A stretch of 64,000 nucleotides of DNA. It comes from Bradyrhizobium retamae (GTDB lineage: Bacteria; Pseudomonadota; Alphaproteobacteria; Rhizobiales; Xanthobacteraceae). Shown piece after piece: positions 9,199 through 19,436 of this stretch. The stretch covers positions 248,001 to 312,000 of the forward strand of contig NZ_LLYA01000112.1 of the NCBI RefSeq assembly GCF_001440415.1, read 5' to 3'. The notes under the pieces were generated by a model. It made no database searches, had not been told where the DNA came from, and saw nothing but the letters and a program-made list of their open reading frames with translations. A program made the translations under genes and the position numbers. The number at the start of each line of letters is the position of its first letter. The stretch's first letter is position 1.

Positions 9199-10113
9199 AT
9201 GGAATCGATCAATCTCAACCGCCTTGCCTACTTTGCGGCTGTCGTGGATGCGACTTCCTTCACCGGCGCGGCGGACAGGCTCGGTATCACGAAGACCGTG
9301 GTCAGCCAGCAAGTCGCCAAGCTCGAGCAGGAGCTCAAAACCGGTCTGCTTGTTCGCACTACCAGGCGTGTCGAGCCGACGGAAGCCGGCCGCTTGCTTC
9401 ACGCGCGCTGCGTCATGATCTTGCGAGAAGCTGAAAATGCATTCGCGGAACTGGCTCAGACGAATGCAGAGCCGATGGGACTTCTGCGGATCGCTGCTCC
9501 AAACGATTATGGCTCATGCACGCTTGCGCGGCTGGCGGCGGCGTTTTCGCGAAAACATCCGGCCTGCCGTGTCGACTTGATACTGGCCGACAGCAAGATC
9601 GACCTCGTTGCGAACCAGATCGACCTCTCGATCCGCGTTGGCAGGCTCGACGATTCGAACCTGCAGACCAGACGAATTGGGAGTTTTCGGCAGTTGCTGG
9701 TGGCCGCGCCGGGCCTCGTCAAGAGAGGCACTGTGGTACAGCCGAAAGATCTGGCATCCCTGCCCTTCGTTACCAACGGCGCGCTCAAAAAGCCGCTGCA
9801 ATGGCACTTTACCAAGAACGATTTTGAGCGGCAGGCGGTTCGCATGAATCAAACGCTGACCATCAATACAACTCCGGCAGTCCTCGCCGCGACCCTCGCC
9901 GGCGCGGGTCTCGCCGTGCTTCCCGATTTCTTGGTCATGGAAGACATCAAGGCTGGCAGACTAACGCACATACTGCCGACGTGGACGCTTCCGGCCGGGG
10001 GCATCCATGCCGTTTACCCGGCCGCGCGTTTCCGCCCGCCCAAGGTCACCGCATTCGTGGCGATGCTGATGGAACAGCACAAGCGCACGGCGCTGACCAG
10101 GCTGGGAAGGTAG
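9199..10113 (+). CDS. LysR-family transcriptional regulator
   Basis: A 304-residue LysR-type regulator. Residues 1-60 form the winged HTH (LAYFAAVVDATSFTGAADRL, then TKTVVSQQVAKLEQEL). About 90-300 is the periplasmic-binding-protein-like effector domain (LLRIAAPNDYG... PAVLAATLAGAGLAVLPDFL). It is divergent from the DsbA-like gene and likely its regulator; the inducer is unknown. GGAGG lies 7 bases before ATG. Confidence 0.93.
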   Translation: MESINLNRLAYFAAVVDATSFTGAADRLGITKTVVSQQVAKLEQELKTGLLVRTTRRVEPTEAGRLLHARCVMILREAENAFAELAQTNAEPMGLLRIAAPNDYGSCTLARLAAAFSRKHPACRVDLILADSKIDLVANQIDLSIRVGRLDDSNLQTRRIGSFRQLLVAAPGLVKRGTVVQPKDLASLPFVTNGALKKPLQWHFTKNDFERQAVRMNQTLTINTTPAVLAATLAGAGLAVLPDFLVMEDIKAGRLTHILPTWTLPAGGIHAVYPAARFRPPKVTAFVAMLMEQHKRTALTRLGR

Positions 10114-10769
10114 GGGCTCGTGATCTTTGCCTCGACGGCCATATCTCCTCGCAACGAACATGAGGTTGGACGCGGGGCAGTACTGTCTTTGGCCCTCGAC
10201 GACCTCCTTGCATCTTCGGTCCACCGTTTACTGCGATTTTGTGATTTCGCGTAGGTCACCCTTCTCCTTGGATCAGACTCGCAGCATTTTACGGGTGTCG
10301 CCAAACTGCTCGGAGTAGCCAGTCGCAGCTTTGTTTAATGGTCAGAGTCAAAAATCCACGGCTGCCAGAAGCGACTAATTTCACTGGCCAAAGCCTGGCT
10401 GGGGCGGGAGGGATCGAACTCCGACATCCAATTGAAAAAAGCCCTTTGAAATGTCGAGAGAATTTCGCTTTGTCTGCCTTGTTTCCAGCCCCGGAGACTT
10501 TTCGGTCATCCGGTGGGAGAGTCGGGAAGCTGGGAGACGCTCGCAATAGCGCGATGGGAGCTACCATTCTACCTCGCCCCAAACACCGAGCGTGGCCGAT
10601 CCACCTCATTGAGCCCGCTGAGTCCAGACGCGGACCGACGCAAGCTTAGTTGCGGTTGGTCAGTGAACGCAAAGTCGCCGACAAAACCGCGGATTGATGC
10701 TGACATTGAAGAGTCGCCGCCGAACCAGACCCTGCCACGTCTCTGTAGGCTTATGCATCTTCAAGATGT
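10114..10769. other. intergenic region with repeat copy A
   Basis: A 650-base gap without a convincing gene. At 10396-10419 the 24 bases are identical to the 3' end of tRNA-Gln (complement), and a weaker match runs to about 10425. The following 130 bases (to about 10560) resemble the sequence after a similar motif at 19.2 kb, for example the shared TTTGAAAT, GAGAATTTCG and GGAGACTTTTCG blocks. The rest shows nothing I recognise. Confidence 0.6.
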
Positions 10770-13700
10770 ATGATGCCCAGTGGCCGGTCCGGAATTAGCC
10801 GTGTCTGGCCTTGTACGGGCGAGCCGGCGTTCACCTCAATGATGGACAAACCGACCCTGGAAACGGCAAAGGGCGCGCGTCATCGTTTGACGGTACTTTT
10901 CTCGGATCTTGTCAGCTCCACTGCCCTGGGCAGGGAGATGGAGGCCGAACATTACGCCGAACTGTTGGGTAACCTGCGGGAAATCTGGCACCAAGCGGCA
11001 GCCAAGCATGGCGGCCGCGTGATCAGAACGCAGGGAGACGGCGCCCTTGTGATCTTTGGCTATCCGCTCTCAGGCGAGGACGACGGCCGGCGAGCCGTGG
11101 AGGCTGCCATCGACATCCATGAATGGGTCGGTCAGATGCGCCACGATGTCTTGCCTCCGACTCACTTCCCGCTGCGCATGCATTCAGGAATTCATGCAGG
11201 CACGCTGTTGCTTGCGCAAGGCGACATTGAATCCGGTCGTCTAGATCTGATCGGCGATGTGGTCAACACCGCGGCTCATTTGTCGCGGCACGCTGGCGCC
11301 GGCCAGATCCTTACTAGTCTTGGCGCGCTCGGCCGATACGAAAACCTCTTCAAGCTTGATCCGGATAACAGTGGAGCCGGCACGGCTTTCGGGATCCCTA
11401 ACGTGCGCATCGTGGTTGGGCGTGGCTCGACCAACATAGCTGACCGCGGCCTGACGCCGTTTATTGGGCGCGGCGAGATTATCACTCGTTTGCTGATGTT
11501 CCTGGACGAGCAACAGGTGACCACCGTCCCTTGTGCCGTTGTCGTCGGCGGACCGGGGCTCGGCAAGACGCGGTTGCTGGAAAGGGTGCTGAAGCAGTGG
11601 GACGGCGGGGCGGTGACGCTGTTGCGCGGGAGCTGCGACGGTTATCTCGGGGCCGAAGTCTTGCAACCCTTCTTACAGATACTGCGAGCTTTGCTCGGCA
11701 GGCGGGGGGACAAGCCAGAAGCCGAGGCGACAGGATCCGTCCGCAATGCGTTGCAGTCTTCGCTCGCCGAATTAGGCCCGCGTGCGGAGACAATTCTGGC
11801 CCTGATATCGGATAATGCAGAAGCGGGTGGCAGCCGCTTCGCCGCCGGCCTCTTGATTGGCGACCTCATGGCGTTTTTCACGGCTGTCGCCGCAAAGTGC
11901 CCTCTGCTGCTCGTAATCGATGACTGGCAGTGGGCCGATGACGCTAGCCGCCAGTTGCTGGAAGCGTTGCTGCGTGTGCCGCGTGGCCCGCGTGTTCTTC
12001 TGGCCAGTCGGCCCCGCGAAGACGGCACGGCCTGGATTTCGGGGGCACTGCATCTCACGCTGGATCCGTTCCAGGGATCGGAAACCGACCTTGCGGTACG
12101 ACGCTGGTTGCCCCAAGCGGATCCATTCTTGGTCGCACGAATCCACAGCTATGCCGGTGGCGTGCCCTTGTTCATTGAAGAACTGTGCCATTCCGTTTTG
12201 GCCGGAAACCTTGACTCTTGGGAAGGCCGCGGCGCTCAGGGTTGGGTCGGTACGCTTGTGGCCTCGCGCCTGGCTCGCCTGCCATCCGAACAGGTAGATG
12301 TAGTGCGAGCGGCGGCGGTCATAGGCAACGCTGTGCCGATCGGGTTGCTGGCTTCGGCCTGCGGCGGCACGCCTGATGAGACGACGATCAAAGCGTTGGC
12401 GGATGCGGATTTTCTCTATGCCGACCCGGCCGGCACCGGACTGCGCTTCAAGCACGGCATCACCCGGGATGCCGTGTATGACTCCATCGGCTTGCGCGAA
12501 CGCCGGGCATTGCATGAGCGCATCGAAGCCGTGCTGCTGGCACGTTACGAACAAGCCGATCGCGAAGACACGCTCGAAGCCCTCGCCTACCACTCTCGTG
12601 GCGCGGGTCATTGGGAAAGCGCGGCCCATCACGCCGAACGCGCCGGCGACAAGGCCATGGCTGCGTTCGCTCTGGACCGCGCGCGTGAGCAGTATCTCGT
12701 CGCTATGGAGACGCTTGACCGCGTATCCAATCGCACCCGCGCGCAGTCGCTGCGATGGTGCCTGTTGGCCAACAAGCTGGGCATGGCCAGCATCTTCGAT
12801 CCGCTTTCATTGACCGGTGACCTCACCACCTTCGAACAGGCGGTGACGCTGGCGCAATCGCTGGATGACGCGAATGCGATGTCGCGTGCTCATTACTGGC
12901 TCGGCTACATGTGCTACGGCTTCGGGCGCTTCCGCGAGGGGGAGAGCCACTCGCGTCTCGCACTGGATTTGGCGCGCCAAGATGGCGACCTGCGCCTGGC
13001 GGCCCAGATTGAAGCGTCGCTAGGACAGATACTCGCCGCGACCTGTCAATACGAAGAGGCGATTATGCTGCTGAACACCGCGGTCTTTGCCAAACAGCAA
13101 CGCAGCCGGCCGGGCGGCGGCATCGCCATCGGCTCGGCCTACGCGCTTTCGTGCAAGGCGGGTGTGCTCGCTGATCGGGGTGAGTTCGAAGATGCGAGTG
13201 TTTGCCTTGATGAGGCAATGAACTTGATCGGTGAGTCGACGCACCCGGTAGCCAATTCCGTGCGCAACTGGGTCGCCGTCTCCCTGGTTTGGCAAGGACG
13301 CTGGGAGGAAGCCGAACGCGTAGCGGCCGAGAGCGCGCGAATCGCCGAGAACACCCATGCCCTGCTGCTCCTGGTGGTTTGTCGTGCGGCCGCCGGATTT
13401 GCCCGCTGGGCACAGACAGGAAGCTCGGCCGGCTTGCAACAATTACGCGATGCGGTTCAATGGATCGAAGCGCGCCGCGGCAAATTCTACTCCTCGCTTT
13501 ACTATGGCTGGCTGGTGCAGGCCTGTGCCGCTGATGGCGACATCGTCAGTGCGAGACGATACGCTATCCACGTACTGCGCCGCGCGCGCGAGGGCGAGCG
13601 CTTGGGTGAGGCGGCGACGTGTCGCGCCCTGGCACGGCTTGCGGTCGCGCGAAACAATCTCGCTGGCAGCCGGCGCTGGTTACGGCGGGCGGAAACTTCG

Positions 13701-13901
13701 GCAACATTGCGCGGATCGCCACGCGAAGCCGCATTGAACCAGACCGTGTTGGCAGAACTTCTGATTCGTCAGGGTAACGCCGAAAAAGCGCGCCAGACAA
13801 TGACTGAAGCAGCTTCGAAGCTGCAAGCGCTCCACATGCCGTGGCATGCGGCGCAGGCAAATCACTGGCTGGAAACGGGCGCTTCGATCAATCGATGCTG
13901 A
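10770..13901 (+). CDS. class III nucleotide cyclase domain - AAA/NACHT-like ATPase - TPR protein
   Basis: A 1043-residue multidomain signalling protein. Residues about 35-200 are a class III adenylate/guanylate cyclase domain with the metal Asp in TVLFSDLVSST and RTQGDGALVIFG. About 230-500 is an ATPase with Walker A GGPGLGKTR (Lys 266) and a Walker B-like LLLVIDDWQWADD. The rest is TPR-like helical repeats, as in MalT/AfsR-type ATPases, but no C-terminal HTH is visible. ATG 10839 is an alternative start giving MMDKPTLETAKG. The gene ends 14 bases inside the end of the convergent giant peroxidase fusion. The role is unknown; such proteins couple cyclic nucleotide output to ligand or partner sensing. 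Confidence 0.9.
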   Translation: MMPSGRSGISRVWPCTGEPAFTSMMDKPTLETAKGARHRLTVLFSDLVSSTALGREMEAEHYAELLGNLREIWHQAAAKHGGRVIRTQGDGALVIFGYPLSGEDDGRRAVEAAIDIHEWVGQMRHDVLPPTHFPLRMHSGIHAGTLLLAQGDIESGRLDLIGDVVNTAAHLSRHAGAGQILTSLGALGRYENLFKLDPDNSGAGTAFGIPNVRIVVGRGSTNIADRGLTPFIGRGEIITRLLMFLDEQQVTTVPCAVVVGGPGLGKTRLLERVLKQWDGGAVTLLRGSCDGYLGAEVLQPFLQILRALLGRRGDKPEAEATGSVRNALQSSLAELGPRAETILALISDNAEAGGSRFAAGLLIGDLMAFFTAVAAKCPLLLVIDDWQWADDASRQLLEALLRVPRGPRVLLASRPREDGTAWISGALHLTLDPFQGSETDLAVRRWLPQADPFLVARIHSYAGGVPLFIEELCHSVLAGNLDSWEGRGAQGWVGTLVASRLARLPSEQVDVVRAAAVIGNAVPIGLLASACGGTPDETTIKALADADFLYADPAGTGLRFKHGITRDAVYDSIGLRERRALHERIEAVLLARYEQADREDTLEALAYHSRGAGHWESAAHHAERAGDKAMAAFALDRAREQYLVAMETLDRVSNRTRAQSLRWCLLANKLGMASIFDPLSLTGDLTTFEQAVTLAQSLDDANAMSRAHYWLGYMCYGFGRFREGESHSRLALDLARQDGDLRLAAQIEASLGQILAATCQYEEAIMLLNTAVFAKQQRSRPGGGIAIGSAYALSCKAGVLADRGEFEDASVCLDEAMNLIGESTHPVANSVRNWVAVSLVWQGRWEEAERVAAESARIAENTHALLLLVVCRAAAGFARWAQTGSSAGLQQLRDAVQWIEARRGKFYSSLYYGWLVQACAADGDIVSARRYAIHVLRRAREGERLGEAATCRALARLAVARNNLAGSRRWLRRAETSATLRGSPREAALNQTVLAELLIRQGNAEKARQTMTEAASKLQALHMPWHAAQANHWLETGASINRC

Positions 13902-16900
13902 GTTCCCGCAGCTTCGCCGCAATCACCGCAGCCAGCACGTCGAAACCCGCATCGTTGGCGTGCAGTTCGTTGTCCCAGAGTGTTGCGTAATTCGCCGGGT
14001 CTCCGAAGTGCGCGGCCAGCGTCCCAGTGAGGTTGACGTGATAGATCTTTCGGTTCTTGTCCGCGAATCCTGCGACCATAGCGTTGAGGCGATCGATCAA
14101 ACGCCGCATAACATCTCTGGCCCGCACCAAATCGGGGCTGCTATTTGGAAACATGGGAATGTTATAGCCCCTCTCAACAAAAATGGGCTTAAGCCAGGGG
14201 CCTGCGAGGACCTCGCCTTTATATATCAGCTCTCTCCCATCAGAGATCGGATGATCGTAAGCTTGGATCAGGATCGGGATTGGGCTCACAGATCTCACGG
14301 CGTCGAGGATTTTCTTGTAGTATCCATGCAGTTCGCCATCGATGAATCGACGAACCTCTGCCTCTACGAGTTCCTCCTGCCCGGGTGGCGGTGACTGTAC
14401 CAACAACGCGCACAGCGGTGCCGGCTTCGGCGGATCTGCGAGCAGGTCTGGAGTCACCACGTCATTGCCGCCACCGCCGAGCAGCAACGCTTTCGGCGGA
14501 TTAGCCCCTGGACTTCTGAGAAATCTTCTCAAATCGTCGAGGCAGTCGTCGGCTGCCATCTCTGACAGCAGCTTGCCAGGACTGGCGGCCAAGTTTCCGC
14601 CGACAAAACTGTACCCTTTCTCGCGAAGGGAGGACGCAAGGTCACTCCAGCCTTCGTAATCAAATAACCAGGAATCGCCCATCGTCACGAGCGGCGGCGC
14701 CGCCGCACTTGGCTCCCGCTCCCTGCGGAGCTGGAATGCTTGAGCGTCCCTGTAAAGACCGAGCCGCCGGGCTCGATCAAGAACATCGGCGCGCGTGCGC
14801 AACTTAGTCGCTAGCCGGCCCGACCGGGCCTCGGCAGAAGGTGGCAACCGTCCATCTACCGACAACGTCAGTGGGCCCGGTCCGGCGCGCAGTGCCAGTG
14901 GTGACTCGACCAGTTCGCTGAAAAAGCCAAGCATAACGGCAAGTGCCGGGTCTGCGCCGGGGCAAGCGTGCGTCGGATGCGGGGTAGCCCTGCGGTTGCC
15001 GCCAAACGCGTGATGAAGCTCGCGATTTCCCTCTTGCAGGCTCTGCTGGGTGGCGGAGATCGCGCCAACGACTACAATCTCGCCAGGCTTGACGTCCACC
15101 CGATGCGGCCCCTCGCCTATGGTGTGCGCAACTGCGGCGGTTCGCCATATCACCTCGGGCGCCGTGCGCAACTGCATGGCCGGGATAAAGGCGGCACCGA
15201 GACGATTACAGGCGTCGAGGAAGCTGCTGGCGGCCTTGGTATCAGCAAAGCGCGCGCGCAATGACCATAGGGTCCCCTCGCGCAACCACTCGTTCAATAT
15301 CCGCAGTATATTGCCGTTGACGGTTGGAACAAACCCGATCACGGCACCGACTAGCGTGCGTGCAGCAAAATCCAGATCCTGGCCCGGTTTGGAACGCAGT
15401 ATCGCTCGTGCCACGGGTGCTTCGATTTGCGGGTGACTGCGCAAGAACTCCTTCATTGCGCTGCGCAGGGCGACACCATGCGCCTCGCCAACGCTCTTCA
15501 CCTCCTGGCCGGGGTACGGTTGGAAGAAATAACGCGAAGGCGCGAGAAAATGACCAGGGTAGTTCGGCGGCCGTCCCGGCTTCCAATCCCAGCGATAGCC
15601 GCTTCGGCTGAAAAAATTGCCATTTGGAGAAAGCCCAAACCATTCCTCGCAGAAGTCAGCAAGCAGCGGGTCAACGAGTTCGCGCACGTCCAGCGTCAGA
15701 TCCCACCTCGATTCTCCGTCAGCCCTGGCGTAACCGATGGCCTCGTCGACCAGCGCTTGCAGCGCGATCCTGGTCGAATTCCGCGCTCGTTCGAACGCTG
15801 ACTCCTTGTCGAGATCCGTGATCGCCTGATTGCATGCTTCGGATTCGCGCTCGTAGTCCCCGCCTTGACCGGCATCCAGCCCCAGATAAATCTCGCCGAA
15901 GGAGGCATGCATGCGGGGAAGATAACCTTTGACCGACAGATTGCGGCGGCGATCCAGCAGCACATCATCGACCAAGCCTCGCTCCGCCACCAAAACCGCA
16001 AACGGAGTTTGCAGCACGCCGCCATGATGCTCGCGGATGGCCGCCCAGATCGATGCGGCGATAAAGTCGGTAGCAGCATCCGGATCTTCGAGCGCGGACT
16101 TCCAGGCCGTCACGGCTTCCGCCGCGCCGAGGTGCTTTTCGATGTCGCGCAAACGGGCGATCTCGATCTCACCCTTGGCCGCACTCCACAATACGGCCTG
16201 TGCGCCGCTCTGCGTGCCTTCGCCTCGCCGCTGCAGCATCAAAAGGCCCTTCTTGGAGGGCGCGAACAAATAAGCTCCCCACTCGAGCCGCACGAAGGGG
16301 CGGGGCTCCTCATGGAGCCGGTCCGAGCCGTCGAGCGCCATTCGGACGGTGTTACCCCCGTGTTCGAAGCGGAAGTATCGGCGCCGTCCGGATTCGGCGT
16401 GGCCGCAGAGCGGATCTCCCTGGCCGGAATACGAGGCCGAACTGTTGCCGCCGTTCAGCCAGCGTTGGACCACCTCGAACTGCTCGCCAAGGCTGGCATT
16501 GTAGGCCATGAATATCAGACCTCGTTCCTGGCCGAGGCTGTTCTGTGCATCGCCGGCATGTCGATCAACCGGGGCGCCGTACGACATCCCGCGGCGGACG
16601 ATGCGAGGTGGCCGACTGCCCTTCGCGGGATCTGTGTTCCGCGGATTGGCGCGCCGAATGTGTGCCTGGAGCGGACACGAAGCGCCATGTGGGTCGTTGT
16701 CGAAGTGGAAATTGTTGGAGCCCGGAGCAGCAACATCCGCCAAGGGCTCTCCGGCCTTTGCATTGCCGCCGGGCCATCGGCCCATCATCTTCGCCTTCAG
16801 TTCATCGCGCGTCAGCGGGTGACCGGCGGCTGAGGTCTGATCCACAGCCTCACTCAGGGACCCTTCGAAGGCGGCAACATCCTGCCGCAGCTTGCGTATC

Positions 16901-18609
16901 ACAAGAAAGCTTCCGTCCTGGAGCAGCGCCTTGACTCGATCCGGTGCTTCGCTCAAGGGGCTGTTTTTGTCGGCAAGATTTGGATAGCCACACAGGAGCT
17001 CGCCAAGATGGATTTGATTGGAAAAACGATCACCCGCCTTGCTCTTGCTTAGCACCGGGTCCGAATTACTGTCGACAAATCCGAAGTGTTCTTCAAACTC
17101 TCCCTTTGCGTTTCTCTGTCGCTGCATCCATTGTAGCGACAGCGGCCTGACGTCGGGATGGGCGGCGACTAGCACTTCCATCGACGCCATGAGCCGGGCC
17201 CTCGGCATCACCGTCGGAACGAGGCCGGAGGCCCGCAGCCGGACCTGCACCACCGCGTGAACCGCGCTCAGATCGATGCGGGGCGCCGGGTCATCGTCGC
17301 CGATGTCCCGCGCTTTCACCCCCTCGTGCCAGTTGTGCGCCGGCAATCGCCAGCGCCGAGGATGGTTGATCCGCAAATCACCCAACAGACCGGCCCGGCG
17401 TTCCATGCCCTGCACGAACTCTTCGGGAAGCTCGCGTATCTCGTCGTCGGGCAGGCCGGCAACACGCAGGCCTTCGACCGTAAAGGCGATATTGGTCGCG
17501 ACCGTGTCCTGCTCCAACGTATCGGCTTGTGACGTGACTTGGAGTGCCCCGAGAAAAGCGGCCAGACCTCGCGGCGATACGAATTGCAGCAGCAGCATAC
17601 AGCCGTGATCGAAGTCGGGATAGCCTCGAAGAATCCCGCCCTGCACGTTTCCGGGATCCTGCAACGGCGGTTCGTCCGGCAAGGGCACGGGCAAAAACTT
17701 TCTCACCGGGGGTGCATCGCAAGGTTTCCCCAGCCAACGCATAGCTTCGGGGAAGCGCTTGAGTGCCCGCTCAATGCCCTGCCGATAAGTGCTTCCGTCG
17801 TGCAGCATCCGGTTGAATTCCGGGAGCAATTCGTGCGCAGCGCGGTGCAGGATCAAGCCGTCCGTGGTGTCCGGCGGGTATACGTCCGCCAGCCGATAGA
17901 GTCCGACAACGGCACGAACGCCTTGGCGGAACGGTGGCCGGCCCGCCTCTTCGATCCTCAATGGCTTGCCGAATCCGGCATTGGTGGGATCGATGCCGGC
18001 CATGCCGCCGACTGCGAAGATGGATTGCTCGGCGATCTCTTCCGTCGTGGGAATCCTGATCTGCGTGACGCGCGACTCGGCGGAGTCACCAGCTTCGCGC
18101 CGGTAGACTCGTTCTTCCATCTGAAGATAGCGGATATCGTCGACGGTCAAACCCGGCGTAGCGTAAAGGAAATGCGCTTCACTCTGCGCCTGTTTGAGCC
18201 AGATTCCCCACTTCTCGTAACTGTTCTCGTAACCGAGAACGTAATCCTCGGTATTACAAAAAATCAGGTCAAGCAGGCGCGAGACCTTCTGCCAGATGAT
18301 GCGGACATAGGACTCCCAGGCGCCGTCGAACGTGACCGTGAGCAGGACCTTGTCCTCGGGCTCAAGAACGGCGATGCCGACCGAATGAATGCACCCAACG
18401 CGCTGGACGGCGTCGGACAATATGCGGGCGAACTCATATTCGAATCCGCCTATGCGGCCGGCGTGTAGGGTACGCAATACGCGCTTGACGCGCGTTTTGT
18501 AGGTGACCGCATCCAGAGAAGGGACCAGCCCTTTTCTGATTGGTGCAAGGACTCTGAAGTCGGATGTGCCCGCCAGACTGCCCGTCTTGATCTGCAAATC
18601 TCGACGCAT
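13888..18609 (-). CDS. giant fusion: DyP-type peroxidase + P450-like + SGNH hydrolase
   Basis: One open frame of 1573 residues. Residues 1-300 form a lead region with alpha+beta stretches, function unknown. About 321-780 match a DyP-type heme peroxidase: NVQGGILRGYPDFDHG at 321, the GxxD motif as GFVDS (Asp 513), and the proximal heme histidine in HIRRANPR (His 650), then RGLIFMAYNASLGEQFE. About 960-1270 resemble a cytochrome P450, with the heme-thiolate loop HAFGGNRRATPHPTHACPG (Cys 1216); the ExxR motif is not clear. About 1300-1573 is an SGNH/GDSL hydrolase: GDSW (Ser 1313), GGGGND (Asn 1382) and NELHAND (His 1550). No signal peptide or membrane segment is evident. No neighbour in the same direction exists; it is convergent with the cyclase gene. 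Substrate unknown; oxidation plus ester hydrolysis in one chain is an inference. Confidence 0.85.
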   Translation of the reverse strand: MRRDLQIKTGSLAGTSDFRVLAPIRKGLVPSLDAVTYKTRVKRVLRTLHAGRIGGFEYEFARILSDAVQRVGCIHSVGIAVLEPEDKVLLTVTFDGAWESYVRIIWQKVSRLLDLIFCNTEDYVLGYENSYEKWGIWLKQAQSEAHFLYATPGLTVDDIRYLQMEERVYRREAGDSAESRVTQIRIPTTEEIAEQSIFAVGGMAGIDPTNAGFGKPLRIEEAGRPPFRQGVRAVVGLYRLADVYPPDTTDGLILHRAAHELLPEFNRMLHDGSTYRQGIERALKRFPEAMRWLGKPCDAPPVRKFLPVPLPDEPPLQDPGNVQGGILRGYPDFDHGCMLLLQFVSPRGLAAFLGALQVTSQADTLEQDTVATNIAFTVEGLRVAGLPDDEIRELPEEFVQGMERRAGLLGDLRINHPRRWRLPAHNWHEGVKARDIGDDDPAPRIDLSAVHAVVQVRLRASGLVPTVMPRARLMASMEVLVAAHPDVRPLSLQWMQRQRNAKGEFEEHFGFVDSNSDPVLSKSKAGDRFSNQIHLGELLCGYPNLADKNSPLSEAPDRVKALLQDGSFLVIRKLRQDVAAFEGSLSEAVDQTSAAGHPLTRDELKAKMMGRWPGGNAKAGEPLADVAAPGSNNFHFDNDPHGASCPLQAHIRRANPRNTDPAKGSRPPRIVRRGMSYGAPVDRHAGDAQNSLGQERGLIFMAYNASLGEQFEVVQRWLNGGNSSASYSGQGDPLCGHAESGRRRYFRFEHGGNTVRMALDGSDRLHEEPRPFVRLEWGAYLFAPSKKGLLMLQRRGEGTQSGAQAVLWSAAKGEIEIARLRDIEKHLGAAEAVTAWKSALEDPDAATDFIAASIWAAIREHHGGVLQTPFAVLVAERGLVDDVLLDRRRNLSVKGYLPRMHASFGEIYLGLDAGQGGDYERESEACNQAITDLDKESAFERARNSTRIALQALVDEAIGYARADGESRWDLTLDVRELVDPLLADFCEEWFGLSPNGNFFSRSGYRWDWKPGRPPNYPGHFLAPSRYFFQPYPGQEVKSVGEAHGVALRSAMKEFLRSHPQIEAPVARAILRSKPGQDLDFAARTLVGAVIGFVPTVNGNILRILNEWLREGTLWSLRARFADTKAASSFLDACNRLGAAFIPAMQLRTAPEVIWRTAAVAHTIGEGPHRVDVKPGEIVVVGAISATQQSLQEGNRELHHAFGGNRRATPHPTHACPGADPALAVMLGFFSELVESPLALRAGPGPLTLSVDGRLPPSAEARSGRLATKLRTRADVLDRARRLGLYRDAQAFQLRREREPSAAAPPLVTMGDSWLFDYEGWSDLASSLREKGYSFVGGNLAASPGKLLSEMAADDCLDDLRRFLRSPGANPPKALLLGGGGNDVVTPDLLADPPKPAPLCALLVQSPPPGQEELVEAEVRRFIDGELHGYYKKILDAVRSVSPIPILIQAYDHPISDGRELIYKGEVLAGPWLKPIFVERGYNIPMFPNSSPDLVRARDVMRRLIDRLNAMVAGFADKNRKIYHVNLTGTLAAHFGDPANYATLWDNELHANDAGFDVLAAVIAAKLRELSID

Positions 18610-19436
18610 CTATGCGCTTTCGTGAGAAGAGGCTTGGCTCAATGCAGAATTTGGAAGCAAACATAATAAAACTGGTTCACGGTCCTGTCATGTGAACTGT
18701 TTCACAATTGCCGGAGTTACGATCATTGGACGCGACCGAAATCGGCTTCGAGAGGCGCAGCTGTATCTCCGGTGCCCCACCAGACGGAATGCGCTGGATG
18801 TGGTGGTGCGTCCGACTGGTCATGAGCGGACGCGGGCGCAAAGACAACGGCACGTCTGCTTGGTCGCGATGAGCAGGCATCAGAAAGTTGAGTGCGAGGT
18901 CAGCGCTGTCTTTTTGCAAGTAGCTGTGCTTGCAATCGGCGTGCCGTACTTCAATCGACTCAGTGCCGGCCGAGAGTCGAAGGACGGCCGGGCTCGCCTG
19001 CCAACCCTACCGCGCAGTGGGCTCGAAATTTGTCTCCGCCCAAAGTCTCCCCAAAACGGGAATTCTGCAGTTCTGGCCGGAGACATTCTGGAGATTCTCG
19101 CCAGAGTTGCCGTTTTTGGGATTCGGAGATTAACCAGAAGCGCACGCAAGCCCGCAAAATGCAAGGTTTTCCTCAAGAATCCGCTCGCTATCTCTAGTGG
19201 AGAGAGTGGCTGGCTGTCCTGGGAGGGATCGAACCATCACATTCCCGATTGAGTTTCGGCCTTTGAAATATCGCGAGAATTTCGTCCCGAAAGCCCGGTT
19301 TGCACGTTGGAGACTTTTCGCCCTTCTCATCACTGAAGTGGGAGCTTGGAGACGGACCGGAAAGCAGGGAGCCGTTTTCGAACACTGCCGGGCACACGTG
19401 GCAGTCTGCTTTCGGCTCACAAGCAGACATTCGTTG
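18610..19436. other. intergenic region with repeat copy B
   Basis: No convincing gene in about 830 bases. 19030-19200 resembles the sequence at 27355-27526 (shared CCGGAGAC, GATTCTCG, AGTTGCCG, TTTGGGAT and AAAATGCA blocks in the same order). 19207-19231 matches the 3' end of tRNA-Gln with four mismatches (GGAGGGATCGAACC intact). 19232-19340 resembles the right flank of repeat copy A. It is a member of a dispersed repeat family built around a tRNA 3' end. Confidence 0.6.

Noticed and set aside
10396..10425. possible second tRNA-Gln gene
   Set aside because: Only the 3' T-arm and acceptor strand are present; no D arm or anticodon arm. Treated as a repeat.
17539..18468. 309-residue open frame on the + strand
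   Set aside because: Antisense to the peroxidase fusion, which has clear heme and hydrolase motifs.
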